Notes: generated by a model not told the origin, from the sequence alone. A stretch of DNA of 64,000 bases from Pseudomonas duriflava (GCF_007830155.1 NZ_VLKY01000001.1:62001-126000); one strand, 5' to 3'. Positions 1 to 10,040 are shown, counted from the first letter of the stretch. Program-made: numbers and translations.

Positions 1-961
1 TGGTAACCGCCGTGCTGGCACTCGGCAGGTTATGGGACTTGGCGTAGGCCTTCCAATCGGCTACAAACTTTGCGTTGACCGGGTTTTCCACGGATTGAAA
101 GTAGTTCCACGCAGCCAGGTGACCGACCAGCGGAGCGGTATCGATACCGCGCAGTTCCTCTTCGCCTACAGAAAATGCCACAACGGGTACATCCGTTGCC
201 TTCAGCCCTTGGTTGGCCAATTCCTTATAGAAGGGAACGTTGGAGTCGCCATTAATGGTAGAAACCACCGCGGTCTTGCCACCCGCGGCAAACTTCTTGA
301 TGTTGGCCACTATGGTCTGATAGTCGCTATGGCCAAACGGGGTATAGACCTCTTCGATATCCTTGTCTTCTACACCCTTGCTATGCAGGAACGCCCGCAG
401 GATCTTATTGGTCGTCCGTGGGTAGACGTAGTCAGTACCTAGCAGGAAGAAACGCTTGGCTTCGCCTCCGTCTTCGCTCATGAGATATTCCACGGCGGGA
501 ATGGCCTGTTGATTAGGTGCTGCGCCGGTATAAAAGACATTGGGCGACATTTCTTCACCCTCGTACTGGACCGGATAGAACAGGAGACCGTTCAGCTCTT
601 CAAAAACTGGTAATACCGATTTGCGTGATACGGATGTCCAGCAGCCAAAGACGACGGCTACCTTATCCTGGGTCAACAGCTGACGCGCCTTTTCCGCAAA
701 CAATGGCCAATTGGACGCAGGGTCGACTATAACCGGCTCTAGCTTCTTGCCATTTACACCGCCCTTGGCATTGATTTCGTCGATGGTCATCAACGCCATG
801 TCTTTAAGCGATGTTTCGGAAATTGCCATGGTGCCTGAAAGGGAATGCAGGATACCGACCTTGATCGTATCGGCGGCTTGGGCCGCGCTGATATGAAACA
901 GTCCGCTGACTAAGAGGGCGCTAGCGGCCAGAGTAGTTTTCAGTAAAGGGCGGCGCTTCAT
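1..961 (-). CDS. urtA: Urea ABC transporter substrate-binding protein UrtA (3' end outside window)
   Basis: Periplasmic binding protein that delivers urea (or a short amide) to an ABC importer. About 320 residues are visible; the family is usually a little over 400, so the C-terminus lies beyond the window edge. The N-terminus is a signal peptide ([18 protein letters not shown]..., cleavage probably after SAAQA). Mature motifs typical of UrtA rather than leucine-binding LivJ are present, notably [28 protein letters not shown] and [15 protein letters not shown]. The start is supported by an AGGAG box 8 bases before the ATG. The other urt genes would be expected further left, outside the window. 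Family assignment is secure; urea as the substrate follows from the family. Confidence 0.9.
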   Translation of the reverse strand, partial: MKRRPLLKTTLAASALLVSGLFHISAAQAADTIKVGILHSLSGTMAISETSLKDMALMTIDEINAKGGVNGKKLEPVIVDPASNWPLFAEKARQLLTQDKVAVVFGCWTSVSRKSVLPVFEELNGLLFYPVQYEGEEMSPNVFYTGAAPNQQAIPAVEYLMSEDGGEAKRFFLLGTDYVYPRTTNKILRAFLHSKGVEDKDIEEVYTPFGHSDYQTIVANIKKFAAGGKTAVVSTINGDSNVPFYKELANQGLKATDVPVVAFSVGEEELRGIDTAPLVGHLAAWNYFQSVENPVNAKFVADWKAYAKSHNLPSASTAVT

Positions 962-1189
962 GCAAAGGCTCCTGGATGGCGATGCTCGATTGTGGATAAG
1001 CCTTCATGGCTTTGATCGATGCTTATCACTATCCATGCCAAATGCCTGGAGCGCCTGTGTTTCCTGGGGTGGCTGCTTGGCATTGGCAAACGCTCTGTAA
1101 AACATGACCTTTTTTAGTGCCATGCTTCACAGTGCATAATCGGAGAGGCGCTGTTTTAGGGCGTTCTTTATTAAGAGAAAGTCCTATCG

Positions 1190-1223
1190 GGCAACTACAT
1201 CTGAAAAAACTGATGTAGCTGCC
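1190..1223 (-). terminator. Hairpin downstream of retS
   Basis: A 12-bp inverted repeat (GGCAACTACATC / GATGTAGCTGCC, one G-T type mismatch) with a 10-base loop lies directly after the retS stop codon. A clear T-tract follows on neither strand, so it may be a weak or Rho-assisted terminator, or simply a 3' stabilising stem. The rest of the 265-base gap to urtA shows only the urtA ribosome-binding site; I saw no convincing sigma-54 promoter. Confidence 0.4.
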
Positions 1224-1226
1224 GTC

Positions 1227-3980
1227 TTACTTCTTTATGTCGAGCCCGTTTCGCTCTCGGGCCCAGTACTGCAACAAATCCCTTAATTGGGACAGCTCGA
1301 TCGGTTTGGCCATATGGCCGTCCATGCCCACTTCTCGAGCTCGTTCCTTGTGCTCGGAAAGAATATGCGCTGTTAGCGCCACGATAGGCGTATGAGGTCG
1401 GTTTTCACGCTTTTCCCAGGCGCGTATCCGCTCGGTTGCGGTAAACCCGTCCATCTCCGGCATCTCACAGTCCATCAACACCAGGTCGTAGGCAATCTGC
1501 TGCATGGCGGCCAATGCTTCCAGACCGTTGGCTGCTGTATCTGGCTCGATATTAAGCTTTTTGAGCATGCCTCGAATAACCTTGGTAGAAATACTGTTGT
1601 CCTCAGCCACTAGCACTTTGAAGTTACTTGGCAGAGAAAGAGTTTGCGTTTCGCGGGGCGTATCGCCCAGAGGCCGGCTGCGCCGGGCCAGCTCATTAGC
1701 CAGCGTAGCCTTTAAGGTGTAACCCGCTACTGGTTTTGTCAGGACGCGCTTGATACCCGCATTTCGGGCAATAATTTTGCTAGGCGCGTTGGTAATACCG
1801 GTAAGCATGATCAATAGCAGATCATGGTTCAGGTTCGGATCCTCATTAATCCGGGCGGCCAGCTGCATGCCGGTCATGCCCGGCATTTCCTGATCGAGCA
1901 GGACCACGTCAAAGTATTCCTGCAAATTCGCCTTGGTACGCAGTAGGGCCAGAGCTTCCCGTCCAGAGGCTGCGGTCGTAACGTTCATCCCCCAGGCACT
2001 GCATTGCAGCTGAAGCACCTTACGGCAGGTCTCGTTATCGTCAACCATCAGCAGGCGAATACCCTGTAACGGCTGGTCTAGGTCAGCGACCGGATTGTCT
2101 ATCAAGGCTTTGGGAACAGGCAGTGTAAGCGAGACCGTCGAACCGGTTTCCGAACCGCTTTCAATGCCCAGTTCACCTTTCATGAGCAGGATCAGGCGGT
2201 GAGTGATGGCCAAACCGCGATGAGCCCCGGACACCCCTGAGGCCAGAAAATCACGGCTGTCTAGCCGGTTCGACGTGAGTCGCTTGCGAACCTCCGGTTC
2301 GATGGGGGTGCCACTGTCTTGCACGGCAATACGCAGATGTGGGTTCGGCGTATCTTGACCTTCGAGGGCAACCACTAAAAGGATTTCGCCTGATTCGGTA
2401 CGCAGGAAAGCGTTATCCAACAGGCTGAGCAGTACTTGCCGCAGGCGCGTCGGATCACCGGTCATCATGCGCGGCACCTGCGGCTGAATAAAGCTGATCA
2501 GCTCTACTTGGCGGTGTTCAGCCTTGGCGCGGAAGATATCCAGGCTGTCCTCAATTAGGGCGTTCAAATCGAACTGGACATCTTCCAGTTCGATTTTCCC
2601 CGATTCAAGCCGTGAAATATCCAAAATTTCGTTGATCAGTGCCAGTAACTCATTACCGGCACTGTGAATGGTCTGAACATAATCCCGCTGCTTGGGCGAC
2701 ATCGATGTGCCCATGAGCAGTTCGGTCATGCCCAATACGCCATTCATGGGCGTCCGGATCTCATGACTCATCCGTGCTAAAAAGTCGGCCTTTCCCTTGA
2801 TCTCGGCCGTACTGGCCGCCTGGTCACGGCTGCTGGCAAATTGCTTTTCCTGCAGGTAACGCTGGCGCTCACCGACCGCAATGCTCATCAAAAAGCCGGT
2901 CACTACACTTGTGAATACAAGGGAACGGCCCAGCCATTCTGGAGACGGCCAGTACCCTAGCAGGCGTGGCATAGCAAGAAGACCTGCCACGATCAGTAAT
3001 AAATAGGCGAGCGCAAGCCAGCGCGCCGGCTTAAAACCTTGGCGCCAGAACCTCAGGCTGATGCCGCATAGCGTGATGATGGTCAGGCCTTCCAGCACAT
3101 ACAGCACCTCGCCGATGTAAATATCTTTTGTAAGCAGGCGGAAAGCTGCTGCCAGAAGCAGGGCAAGGAACAAAATGCAAAGCAGCAGATTCAGCCTTAG
3201 CGTTACCTGCCGGCCATTGAAAAAGGCACTGGTAAAGTAGATACAGCATGCCACCGTAGCCAGCGAGCAGAGGTCCATCAGCAATGGCGTCAGGTAGATT
3301 TTGTCTACCAGTACCATGCTTGCCAGGCCAAAGATATTGAACGCCACGCTAATCTGCAGGCCCAGCAACAACGTGAGCGCAATGCCGGTGTTGCTGCGGC
3401 GATAGAACAATTGCAGTAGATTAAACAGCATCAGCATGCACAGGCAGCCCATGAGTATGCCAAACATCAGCAGCCGGAAAGCAATCGTGATCTCGGCATT
3501 AGGTGCTATTTTCACAAAGGCGCGAATAGGCGTCCGGCTTTCCAGCCGAATAAATACATCCAGCGCACCAGTCGTCGCAGGTAGGGTGAACAGAAAGTCG
3601 CGGCTCGGTTGTTCGCGATAGCTGCCAGGGCGGGCTATTCCAGTTCGATTGATCGCCAGAACCTTGTCGGCACTGATAGCATAGAAGTCTATATAGGCCA
3701 CATTGGGAGCAATAGCTCGCAGTATCCGAGTGGTATCGGATGCTGGTAAGCGGCTATAGAGCCAGATGGCGCCTTCGCTCGCCGGCCGGTGCGTCTCCTG
3801 TCCGGGAAGCGATCGAAACTCGGATAGCCGCTCTCGCACATCGTTGAGCTGCAGGCTGCCATCAGCATCATCCAGGCGTGACCAGGCCGCCAGTTCTTGA
3901 GCGTCGGCAGGCGGCAGTGCATACAGGAGAACCAGCATTACGCTGGCAAGGAAACCAAAGGCGGTCCTGAGCCGGCACAC
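1227..3980 (-). CDS. retS: Hybrid sensor histidine kinase RetS
   Basis: Inner-membrane hybrid sensor of the GacS/Rsm network. In P. aeruginosa RetS binds GacS and so keeps cells in the planktonic, type III secretion mode. Domain order: signal anchor; periplasmic 7TMR-DISM sensor domain (about residues 40-170); seven-helix 7TMR-DISM membrane region (about 185-370); HisKA with LARMSHEIRTPMNGVLGM; an HATPase-like domain; receiver 1 (LLDQEMPG); receiver 2 (LVLMDCEMPEMDGF). The ATP-lid motifs are degraded (DSGTPI where DxGxGI is expected, and a poor G2 box), as I recall for RetS. I chose a GTG start because AAGGGA lies 6 bases before it; an upstream ATG would run into the purD terminator and the purD gene. 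This gives 917 residues. Position beside purD matches P. aeruginosa retS. Confidence 0.9.
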   Translation of the reverse strand: MCRLRTAFGFLASVMLVLLYALPPADAQELAAWSRLDDADGSLQLNDVRERLSEFRSLPGQETHRPASEGAIWLYSRLPASDTTRILRAIAPNVAYIDFYAISADKVLAINRTGIARPGSYREQPSRDFLFTLPATTGALDVFIRLESRTPIRAFVKIAPNAEITIAFRLLMFGILMGCLCMLMLFNLLQLFYRRSNTGIALTLLLGLQISVAFNIFGLASMVLVDKIYLTPLLMDLCSLATVACCIYFTSAFFNGRQVTLRLNLLLCILFLALLLAAAFRLLTKDIYIGEVLYVLEGLTIITLCGISLRFWRQGFKPARWLALAYLLLIVAGLLAMPRLLGYWPSPEWLGRSLVFTSVVTGFLMSIAVGERQRYLQEKQFASSRDQAASTAEIKGKADFLARMSHEIRTPMNGVLGMTELLMGTSMSPKQRDYVQTIHSAGNELLALINEILDISRLESGKIELEDVQFDLNALIEDSLDIFRAKAEHRQVELISFIQPQVPRMMTGDPTRLRQVLLSLLDNAFLRTESGEILLVVALEGQDTPNPHLRIAVQDSGTPIEPEVRKRLTSNRLDSRDFLASGVSGAHRGLAITHRLILLMKGELGIESGSETGSTVSLTLPVPKALIDNPVADLDQPLQGIRLLMVDDNETCRKVLQLQCSAWGMNVTTAASGREALALLRTKANLQEYFDVVLLDQEMPGMTGMQLAARINEDPNLNHDLLLIMLTGITNAPSKIIARNAGIKRVLTKPVAGYTLKATLANELARRSRPLGDTPRETQTLSLPSNFKVLVAEDNSISTKVIRGMLKKLNIEPDTAANGLEALAAMQQIAYDLVLMDCEMPEMDGFTATERIRAWEKRENRPHTPIVALTAHILSEHKERAREVGMDGHMAKPIELSQLRDLLQYWARERNGLDIKK

Positions 3981-4008
3981 AAGAAATCCCTTCTGAAATA
4001 GAAGACAG

Positions 4009-4037
4009 AGTATAGCGGGCCGGCTAACGCGGATAAA
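4009..4037 (-). promoter_or_regulatory. Candidate sigma-70 promoter of retS
   Basis: On the minus strand TTTATC and TATACT are separated by exactly 17 bases, between the purD terminator and the retS GTG. The -10 is good and the -35 is weak (3 of 6). Placement immediately after a terminator supports independent transcription of retS. Confidence 0.45.
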
Positions 4038-4070
4038 TGCTATCAAGCGGCCTATGGTCGCTTGATAGCA
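4038..4070 (-). terminator. Terminator of the purH-purD transcript
   Basis: Perfect 12-bp stem (TGCTATCAAGCG / CGCTTGATAGCA) with a 9-base loop, beginning 5 bases after the purD stop. Only a short T-run (TTTAT) follows on the minus strand, but the stem is strong and the position is right. It separates purD from retS. Confidence 0.7.
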
Positions 4071-4075
4071 TTGTT

Positions 4076-5359
4076 TCAATGACGTTCGCGAGCTATGGCA
4101 CGATAGCCGATATCGAGGCGGTAGAAACAGCCCTTCCACGTAATTGATTTAGCCAAAGCGTAAGCATTAGCCTGTGCTTCAGAAACTGTCTCGCCTAGTG
4201 CTGTAGCACAGAGTACACGGCCGCCGCTGGTCACCACATAACCTTCTTTCAAGGCAGTACCTGCATGGAAGACCTTGCCTTGCATTGAAACCGCTGAGGT
4301 AAGTCCTTCTATGGTGTCGCCCTTGGCATAGTCGCCCGGATAGCCGCCAGCTGCCAGTACCACGCCCAGGCTCGGCCGGGGATCCCAGTTCGCCTTGGTT
4401 TCGGCCAGCCGTTCATCCAGCGCCGCCTCGACCAGGCTGACCAGGCTGGACTGCAGGCGCAGCATGATAGGTTGGGTTTCCGGATCACCAAAGCGGCAAT
4501 TGAACTCAATTACCTTGGGGGCGCCTGTCTTGTCGATCATCAAGCCCGCATACAGGAAACCGGTGTAAACGTTTCCTTCGGCAGCCATGCCTTTGACGGT
4601 AGGGTAGATCACCTCAGCCATGATACGGTCATGGATATCAGGCGTGACCACAGGTGCTGGAGAATAAGCGCCCATGCCACCTGTGTTGGGGCCCGTATCG
4701 CCATCGCCGACCCGCTTGTGATCCTGGCTGGTAGCCATGGGCAGAACGTTCTGTCCATCGACCATCACAATAAAACTGGCTTCTTCGCCTTCGAGAAATT
4801 CTTCGATAACCACACGTGCGCCAGCATCGCCAAAAGCATTGCCAGACAGCATGTCACGAACCGCATCTTCAGCTTCCTCCAGGGTCATTGCCACAATGAC
4901 GCCCTTTCCAGCTGCAAGGCCATCGGCCTTGATTACGATAGGCGCACCCTGTTCGCGCAGATAGGCGAGGGCGGGCTCAACCTCGGTAAAGTTCTGATAA
5001 GCCGCTGTTGGAATCTTGTGACGTGCCAGGAAGTCCTTGGTAAAAGCCTTCGAGCCTTCGAGTTGGGCGGCACCTGCGGTGGGGCCAAAGCATTTCAATC
5101 CGCGGGAACGAAACAGGTCAACCACGCCTTTTACAAGAGGCGCTTCCGGGCCGACGATAGTCAATGCCACGTTCTGCTCGGCAAAGTCAGCCAGTTGGTC
5201 CAAAGCCAGTGCATCAATGGCTACGTTCTCGCATTTTGCTTCGGTAGCCGTACCGGCATTGCCGGGAGCGACGAAAACCTTTTCGACGCGAGCGTCCTGG
5301 GCCACTTTCCAGGCTAGGGCGTGTTCGCGTCCGCCGCTGCCGATAATCAATACGTTCAT
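4076..5359 (-). CDS. purD: Phosphoribosylamine-glycine ligase PurD
   Basis: Cytoplasmic ATP-grasp enzyme that joins phosphoribosylamine and glycine to make GAR, the second step of purine synthesis. The 427-residue length is normal for the family. The N-terminal motif MNVLIIGSGGREHALAWK, the ATP-grasp loop IKADGLAAGKGVIVA, and the metal/ATP residues in VIEFNCRFGDPETQ are intact. AGAAGGAG stands just ahead of the ATG. It lies downstream of purH on the same strand, separated by 152 bases with strong potential secondary structure, and ends at a strong hairpin; the two are probably co-transcribed. Confidence 0.97.
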   Translation of the reverse strand: MNVLIIGSGGREHALAWKVAQDARVEKVFVAPGNAGTATEAKCENVAIDALALDQLADFAEQNVALTIVGPEAPLVKGVVDLFRSRGLKCFGPTAGAAQLEGSKAFTKDFLARHKIPTAAYQNFTEVEPALAYLREQGAPIVIKADGLAAGKGVIVAMTLEEAEDAVRDMLSGNAFGDAGARVVIEEFLEGEEASFIVMVDGQNVLPMATSQDHKRVGDGDTGPNTGGMGAYSPAPVVTPDIHDRIMAEVIYPTVKGMAAEGNVYTGFLYAGLMIDKTGAPKVIEFNCRFGDPETQPIMLRLQSSLVSLVEAALDERLAETKANWDPRPSLGVVLAAGGYPGDYAKGDTIEGLTSAVSMQGKVFHAGTALKEGYVVTSGGRVLCATALGETVSEAQANAYALAKSITWKGCFYRLDIGYRAIARERH

Positions 5360-5420
5360 GTTCGCTCCTTCTAGCGATCAGGCCGTTTCTAGGCCTCATC
5401 TAGCGGGTAGAGGCAAGAAG

Positions 5421-5476
5421 CCCAGAGCGCATCGGCTAATGCTTTAGGAAGCGGAGCCGATGATTTTCACTCTGGG
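5421..5476 (-). other. Structured spacer between purH and purD
   Basis: CCCAGAG pairs with CTCTGGG and, nested inside after an internal loop, CATCGGCT pairs with AGCCGATG. This makes a two-part 15-bp imperfect hairpin in the purH-purD intercistronic RNA. There is no following T-tract, so a simple terminator is unlikely. It could be a processing or stability element. I do not recognise any riboswitch. Confidence 0.35.
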
Positions 5477-5511
5477 CACTATAAGAGGATGGTCCGATCC
5501 CTGCTCAGCCG

Positions 5512-7119
5512 TTAGTGACGGAAGTGCCGCATGCCAGTAAAGACCATCGCCATGCCAGCCTCATCGGCAGCGGCGATCACTTCGCCGTCACGCATCGAGC
5601 CGCCTGGCTGAATGACAGCTGTAATGCCTGCTTTGGCAGCATTATCGATGCCGTCGCGGAACGGGAAGAAAGCATCGGACGCCATGACCGCACCTTGTAC
5701 GGCAAGACCAGCATGTTCGGCCTTGATGGCAGCGATTCGGGCCGAGTTGACGCGGCTCATTTGACCAGCCCCTACGCCTACGGTTTGACAGTGTTTGGCA
5801 TAGATAATGGCGTTAGATTTCACGAACTTGGCTACTTTCCAGGCAAAAAGCAGGTCCTGGATTTCCTGCTCGCTGGGCGCCCGCTGAGTCACGATTTTCA
5901 GGTCCGACTCCGTGATCATGCCAATGTCACGACTCTGCACCAGCAAACCGCCATTGACCCGCTTGAAGTCCCAACCAGCAGTTCGCTCAGCGGTCCATGC
6001 ACCTGATTCGAGCAGTCGTACGTTGGCCTTGGCCGCAACGACTTCTCGGGCTGCCACGGATACTGTTGGAGCGATGATGACTTCAACGAACTGACGCTCG
6101 ACGATTGCTCTGGCCGTTTCCTCGTCCAGTTCACGGTTAAAGGCAATAATGCCGCCAAAGGCAGATTCACTGTCGGTGGCATAGGCCTGGTCATAGGCCT
6201 TGCGAATGCCGCCTTCTTCTTCTGAAGCAACGGCTACGCCGCAAGGATTGGCATGTTTGACGATCACGCAGGCAGGTGCAGCAAAGCTTTTTACACATTC
6301 CAGCGCGGCGTCGGTGTCAGCAACGTTATTGAACGACAGTTCCTTGCCTTGCAGCTGGACCGCTGTAGCAACGCTGGCTTCCTGCGGTTTGGCCTCGACA
6401 TAAAACGCCGCGCTCTGGTGCGGATTCTCACCATAACGCATCTCTTGCGCCTTGATGAACTGGCTGTTGAACGTACGAGGGAAGCTACCGCGGTTCTGCG
6501 TAGACAGCGTATCCGCTGCCTGGTCAATTGTGCCCAGGTAGTTGGCGATCATACCGTCATAGGCTGCTGTATGTTCGAAGGCTTTGAGTGCCAGGTCAAA
6601 ACGCTGGGCATAGGTCAGTCCACCGGTTTTCAGGCTTTTAATGACGCTCTTGTAATCACTGGCATTGACTACGATGGCAACATCTTTGTGATTTTTCGCC
6701 GCCGAGCGCACCATGGTGGGACCACCAATATCAATATTCTCAATCGCGGTAGGCAGATCACAATCTGGTTTAGCTACCGTGGCCTCGAACGGGTACAGGT
6801 TGACTGCAACCAGGTCAATCGGCTGAATGCCATGCTCATTCATGACAGTATCGTCTGTACCGCGACGGCCCAGAATGCCGCCGTGGATTTTTGGATGCAA
6901 AGTCTTGACGCGACCGTCCATCATTTCGGGGAAGCCCGTGTAGTCGGCTACTTCCACAGCTGGGACAGCATGCTCGCAAAGCAATTTGTAGGTGCCGCCG
7001 GTAGAGAGGATCTCCACCCCCAGCGTAGCGAGTTCGCGGGCGAAATCGACGACGCCAGTCTTGTCGGAGACGCTAATCAGCGCGCGGCGGACGGGGAGGC
7101 GGGTGGTTTGGTCGGTCAT
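5512..7119 (-). CDS. purH: Bifunctional AICAR transformylase / IMP cyclohydrolase PurH
   Basis: Catalyses the last two steps of IMP synthesis: formylation of AICAR with 10-formyl-THF and ring closure. The N-terminal MGS-like cyclohydrolase domain begins [17 protein letters not shown], and the C-terminal transformylase domain contains [12 protein letters not shown] and ends [17 protein letters not shown]...GMRHFRH. I chose the start at MTDQTTRLP, four codons inside the longest frame, because it matches the family's N-terminus; this gives 535 residues. It precedes purD, the usual Pseudomonas arrangement, and is preceded by fis 79 bases away on the same strand. Confidence 0.97.
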   Translation of the reverse strand: MTDQTTRLPVRRALISVSDKTGVVDFARELATLGVEILSTGGTYKLLCEHAVPAVEVADYTGFPEMMDGRVKTLHPKIHGGILGRRGTDDTVMNEHGIQPIDLVAVNLYPFEATVAKPDCDLPTAIENIDIGGPTMVRSAAKNHKDVAIVVNASDYKSVIKSLKTGGLTYAQRFDLALKAFEHTAAYDGMIANYLGTIDQAADTLSTQNRGSFPRTFNSQFIKAQEMRYGENPHQSAAFYVEAKPQEASVATAVQLQGKELSFNNVADTDAALECVKSFAAPACVIVKHANPCGVAVASEEEGGIRKAYDQAYATDSESAFGGIIAFNRELDEETARAIVERQFVEVIIAPTVSVAAREVVAAKANVRLLESGAWTAERTAGWDFKRVNGGLLVQSRDIGMITESDLKIVTQRAPSEQEIQDLLFAWKVAKFVKSNAIIYAKHCQTVGVGAGQMSRVNSARIAAIKAEHAGLAVQGAVMASDAFFPFRDGIDNAAKAGITAVIQPGGSMRDGEVIAAADEAGMAMVFTGMRHFRH

Positions 7120-7198
7120 CACAAAGTCCATCGGTCAGGCGAGAGAAAAGGCCGCCTGGTGCCGATCTGGATGACCGGCTCCAGACATCATGTGTCGG

Positions 7199-7519
7199 TC
7201 AGAGCAGGTCGTACTGCTTTAGTTTTTTGCGTAGGGTGCCGCGATTGAGCCCTAGCATTTCAGAGGCTTTGGTCTGGTTGCCCTTAACGTAATTCATTAC
7301 GCTTTCAAGCAACGGAGCTTCGACTTCGCAAAGTACCATGTTGTACACGTCAGTGACGGGCTGGCCGTCCAGGTGAGCGAAATAGTTGCGCAGGGCCTTT
7401 TCCACACTGTCGCGCAGGGTCTGGCCTTCCTGCAGCGGTGCGGTCAGGTGCTGCTTGAGATTGGCGTTATCGCTCACAGGCGTGATTCCAGTCATAGAAT
7501 TATCGAACAACGAAGTCAT
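7199..7519 (-). CDS. fis: DNA-binding protein Fis
   Basis: Nucleoid-associated homodimer that bends DNA and regulates growth-linked promoters, recombination and virulence genes. 106 residues; E. coli Fis has 98. The C-terminal helix-turn-helix is highly conserved ([29 protein letters not shown]). The N-terminus is more variable, as usual. The start codon overlaps the dusB stop by four bases (ATGA), implying translational coupling; the dusB-fis pair is conserved across gammaproteobacteria. Confidence 0.97.
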   Translation of the reverse strand: MTSLFDNSMTGITPVSDNANLKQHLTAPLQEGQTLRDSVEKALRNYFAHLDGQPVTDVYNMVLCEVEAPLLESVMNYVKGNQTKASEMLGLNRGTLRKKLKQYDLL

Positions 7520-8511
7520 GCCACTTCCTTCCCATCAGCTGGGCATTGTGCGAAATATGCACGAATGCTGGCGTGTTGTGCGTCCATCTCTTGTAGACGA
7601 TTGAACTGGGTACGAAACCCTTGGGCCTCGGGCAGGGCGGCGAAATACCAGCCCACGTGCTTACGGGCAATGCGTACGCCCATCTCTGCACCGTAGAAAT
7701 CATGCAGGGCTTTTAGATGGCCTAACAGGATACTTTCCACTTCTTGCAAGCTTGGTGCCGGTAAATGAGCGCCGGTACGCAGGAAATGATCGATTTCACG
7801 AAAGATCCAGGGACGACCTTGGGCGGCGCGGCCGATCAACAGAGCGTCGGCGCCGGTATAACTCAGAACATAGTGGGCTTTTTCAGGCGAATCGATGTCG
7901 CCATTGGCAAATACCGGAATCGAAATGGCTTGTTTGATCGCGGCTATGGTGTCGTATTCCGCCTGGCCAGTGTAGAGATCTGCACGGGTACGACCGTGAA
8001 CGGACAAAGCGGCAATGCCGGATTGCTCGGCAATCCGGGCAATGCTGACACCGTTACGGTGATCACGATCCCAACCGGTGCGAATCTTGAGCGTAACCGG
8101 CACGTCAACGGCTGCCACAACAGCCTCAAGGATTTCGCGCACCAATGTCTCGTCTTTCATGAGTGCAGAGCCAGCCGCCTTATTACAGACCTTTTTAGCG
8201 GGGCAGCCCATATTGATATCGATGATCTGAGCACCGAGTTCAACGTTGTGTCTGGCAGCATCGGCCAGCATTGCCGGGTCACCACCCGCGATCTGTACGG
8301 AGCGGGGCTCGGGATCATCAGCATGAATCAGACGCAAGCGGGACTTGCGGCTACTGTACAGGCGCACATCACTAGTGGTCATTTCCGATACGACCAAGCC
8401 TGCACCAAGCTGACGACACAGCTGGCGGAACGGTCGATCGGTCACCCCGGCCATCGGCGCGAGGATCAGGGAGTTAGGCAATGTATAGGGGCCGATGCGT
8501 ACCACCGACAT
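7516..8511 (-). CDS. dusB: tRNA-dihydrouridine synthase DusB
   Basis: FMN- and NADPH-dependent enzyme that reduces uridine to dihydrouridine at a specific D-loop position of tRNA. Visible Dus motifs are [19 protein letters not shown], the catalytic-cysteine segment [20 protein letters not shown] and the flavin-binding [10 protein letters not shown]...[12 protein letters not shown] placed the start at [13 protein letters not shown], with AGGG 8 bases upstream, rather than 13 codons earlier; this gives 331 residues. It is the first gene of the dusB-fis operon. Confidence 0.95.
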   Translation of the reverse strand: MSVVRIGPYTLPNSLILAPMAGVTDRPFRQLCRQLGAGLVVSEMTTSDVRLYSSRKSRLRLIHADDPEPRSVQIAGGDPAMLADAARHNVELGAQIIDINMGCPAKKVCNKAAGSALMKDETLVREILEAVVAAVDVPVTLKIRTGWDRDHRNGVSIARIAEQSGIAALSVHGRTRADLYTGQAEYDTIAAIKQAISIPVFANGDIDSPEKAHYVLSYTGADALLIGRAAQGRPWIFREIDHFLRTGAHLPAPSLQEVESILLGHLKALHDFYGAEMGVRIARKHVGWYFAALPEAQGFRTQFNRLQEMDAQHASIRAYFAQCPADGKEVA

Positions 8512-8595
8512 GGATTTACCCTGGCCGAAAATTACCTCATCCGGCAACAATGGCGCACGTTGCGGATGGACAGATGTACTAGAAAAGGGGCAGCA

Positions 8596-8624
8596 ATGAT
8601 ACCCGCTAGAAGTGTCCGGATAAA
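8596..8624 (-). promoter_or_regulatory. Candidate promoter of dusB-fis
   Basis: TTTATC, 17 bases, TATCAT on the minus strand, with the predicted start about 78 bases ahead of dusB. The -10 matches 5 of 6 consensus bases. The 188-base gap between the DUF3426 gene and dusB otherwise holds only short A/T-rich stems (for example TATTTCC-AAAA-GGAAATA just after the upstream stop). Confidence 0.45.
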
Positions 8625-8699
8625 GGCTGAGTTGAACAAAATCTGAACAATTCAGACGGTGCTACCACTGGTCGCTCGATTATTTCCTTTTGGAAATAC

Positions 8700-10040
8700 C
8701 TACTCTGGCGAATGAAAGCTCAAGCTGTAATTCACCGCTCGGCTGCCAGGATCAAGAATATCCAGCGAAATATGGATAGGAGTCTGGGGCGGCATTTCAG
8801 TTTGCCCTTTCAACTCGCCACCTAAGTATTCCCACGGCTTGAAACGTCGACTGGCCAGCAACTGGCCATTCAAATCAGCAAAGCGCAGTTCCAGTAAAGG
8901 GAAGGGCTGAGAGAAGGTAGCCCGGTTGTAGAGGATCGCGTCAACTTGCAGGGCCCCTGGAAATTCCGGATGACTACGGACAACCAGGTTACTGCTACGG
9001 ATTTGTTTGACGTCGACCTTGGACGGTACCTTGCAGCCTACAGAGGCACAAAACTGAATGAACCATGGGCGATACTGATCCTGGCGGGCCAGTTCATCGA
9101 AGTGAAAGCCTATGTATTGAGCGACAAGCGCCAGGAGCGCAACTATGTTCAGGGCAATCCAGCCCAGGCGCTTGCCCCAGGATTTCTTTGGGGGTTGCCA
9201 ATCGAGCTGTAGGGGCTCGTCGTGCAGATCCAGCAGTGTCTCAACATGCAGTCCCGGCTCGGCACGTGCATCGGTAGCTCTCTTTGGTGCGGCAGAGTGA
9301 GCGAAGGCATCGTGCTCATCTGGAGACGTTTCCATGTGGAGAATAGGTTTGGCACTGTCGGTCTGCGGCAGCTCTTCACTAGTCTTGTCTACAGGGCCCA
9401 GTGCGGGTTCAGGGGAGGCATCGTCCTCAATCGATTCCAGCGTCAAGGTTGGCTCATGACGCTGCTCGCTGCGAAGAGCATCTTCTTCCTCTCGAAGCAA
9501 GGCTTCTGCCCAGCTTTCATCATAGCTAGGCTGACGTGAAGGCTTTTCCTCATGACCGAACGTAGGCAATGGCGGAAGGCGCTGAGCGGACTCGAGCGCA
9601 TCGAGCTTGGCCAGCTCTTCATCCAAATCCAGGCCGTCGAGATCCAGATCGTCATGAATCAATAAGGTGTTCGAGGCTGTTGGTTCAACAGACGATGCTT
9701 GTCCAGGTGCTTTAGCGTTCTGGAGTGCCATGTCTTCCGTAGCGGTCGAGCCTATATCAGTTCCTGACTCGGCAGGTGCGTCTGCTGCAGTCGCATCGGC
9801 TCCGGTTGTAGCCGGTAAGGCTTCAGTAGAGGGCGCCGTCCAGGTTGTTGAGGAAACTGCATATTCTTCAGAGTAGGCAGATTCCGTCAGAGGCGAGGAA
9901 TCCTCCAGGTATTCGTTGGCATTGAAGGTTTCCAGGCAGACGCCGCAGCGCACAGTGCCATGAGCGGCCGTCAGATGAGCAGGGGTGACTCGAAAGCGAG
10001 TGCTGCAATGCGGACATTGGGTGACGTAGGTGGCGGTCAT
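8700..10040 (-). CDS. Zinc-ribbon and DUF3426 membrane protein
   Basis: Function unknown. The N-terminus is an MJ0042-type zinc ribbon with Cys9, Cys12, Cys32 and Cys35 (CPHC...CGVC). A long acidic, Ser/Ala/Pro-rich and probably disordered linker follows (about residues 40-285, with repeated LDLDGLDLDEEL-like stretches). One membrane helix (WIALNIVALLALVAQYIGF) comes next, and then a C-terminal DUF3426 domain (about 320-446) that should lie outside the cytoplasm, with KVPSKVDVKQIRSSNLVVRSHP. It sits between prmA and dusB, the position it has in P. aeruginosa. The architecture suggests a membrane-anchored protein with a cytoplasmic metal-binding head; no enzymatic motif is visible. Confidence 0.85.
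   Translation of the reverse strand: MTATYVTQCPHCSTRFRVTPAHLTAAHGTVRCGVCLETFNANEYLEDSSPLTESAYSEEYAVSSTTWTAPSTEALPATTGADATAADAPAESGTDIGSTATEDMALQNAKAPGQASSVEPTASNTLLIHDDLDLDGLDLDEELAKLDALESAQRLPPLPTFGHEEKPSRQPSYDESWAEALLREEEDALRSEQRHEPTLTLESIEDDASPEPALGPVDKTSEELPQTDSAKPILHMETSPDEHDAFAHSAAPKRATDARAEPGLHVETLLDLHDEPLQLDWQPPKKSWGKRLGWIALNIVALLALVAQYIGFHFDELARQDQYRPWFIQFCASVGCKVPSKVDVKQIRSSNLVVRSHPEFPGALQVDAILYNRATFSQPFPLLELRFADLNGQLLASRRFKPWEYLGGELKGQTEMPPQTPIHISLDILDPGSRAVNYSLSFHSPE

Noticed and set aside
962-1226. Sigma-54/NtrC promoter for urtA
   Set aside because: TGGCA-like pieces occur, but none is followed by TTGC at the required spacing.
3981-4139. Upstream extension of retS to an ATG at 4139
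   Set aside because: It would overlap the 3' end of purD and include the purD terminator hairpin. A GTG at 3980 has a good ribosome-binding site and leads directly into the signal anchor.
4472-5317. 281-codon open frame antisense to purD
   Set aside because: It is the mirror of a highly conserved purD frame, with no family resemblance and no ribosome-binding site of its own.
6253-7248. 331-codon open frame antisense to purH
   Set aside because: Purely a shadow of the purH coding frame; its translation resembles no known protein.
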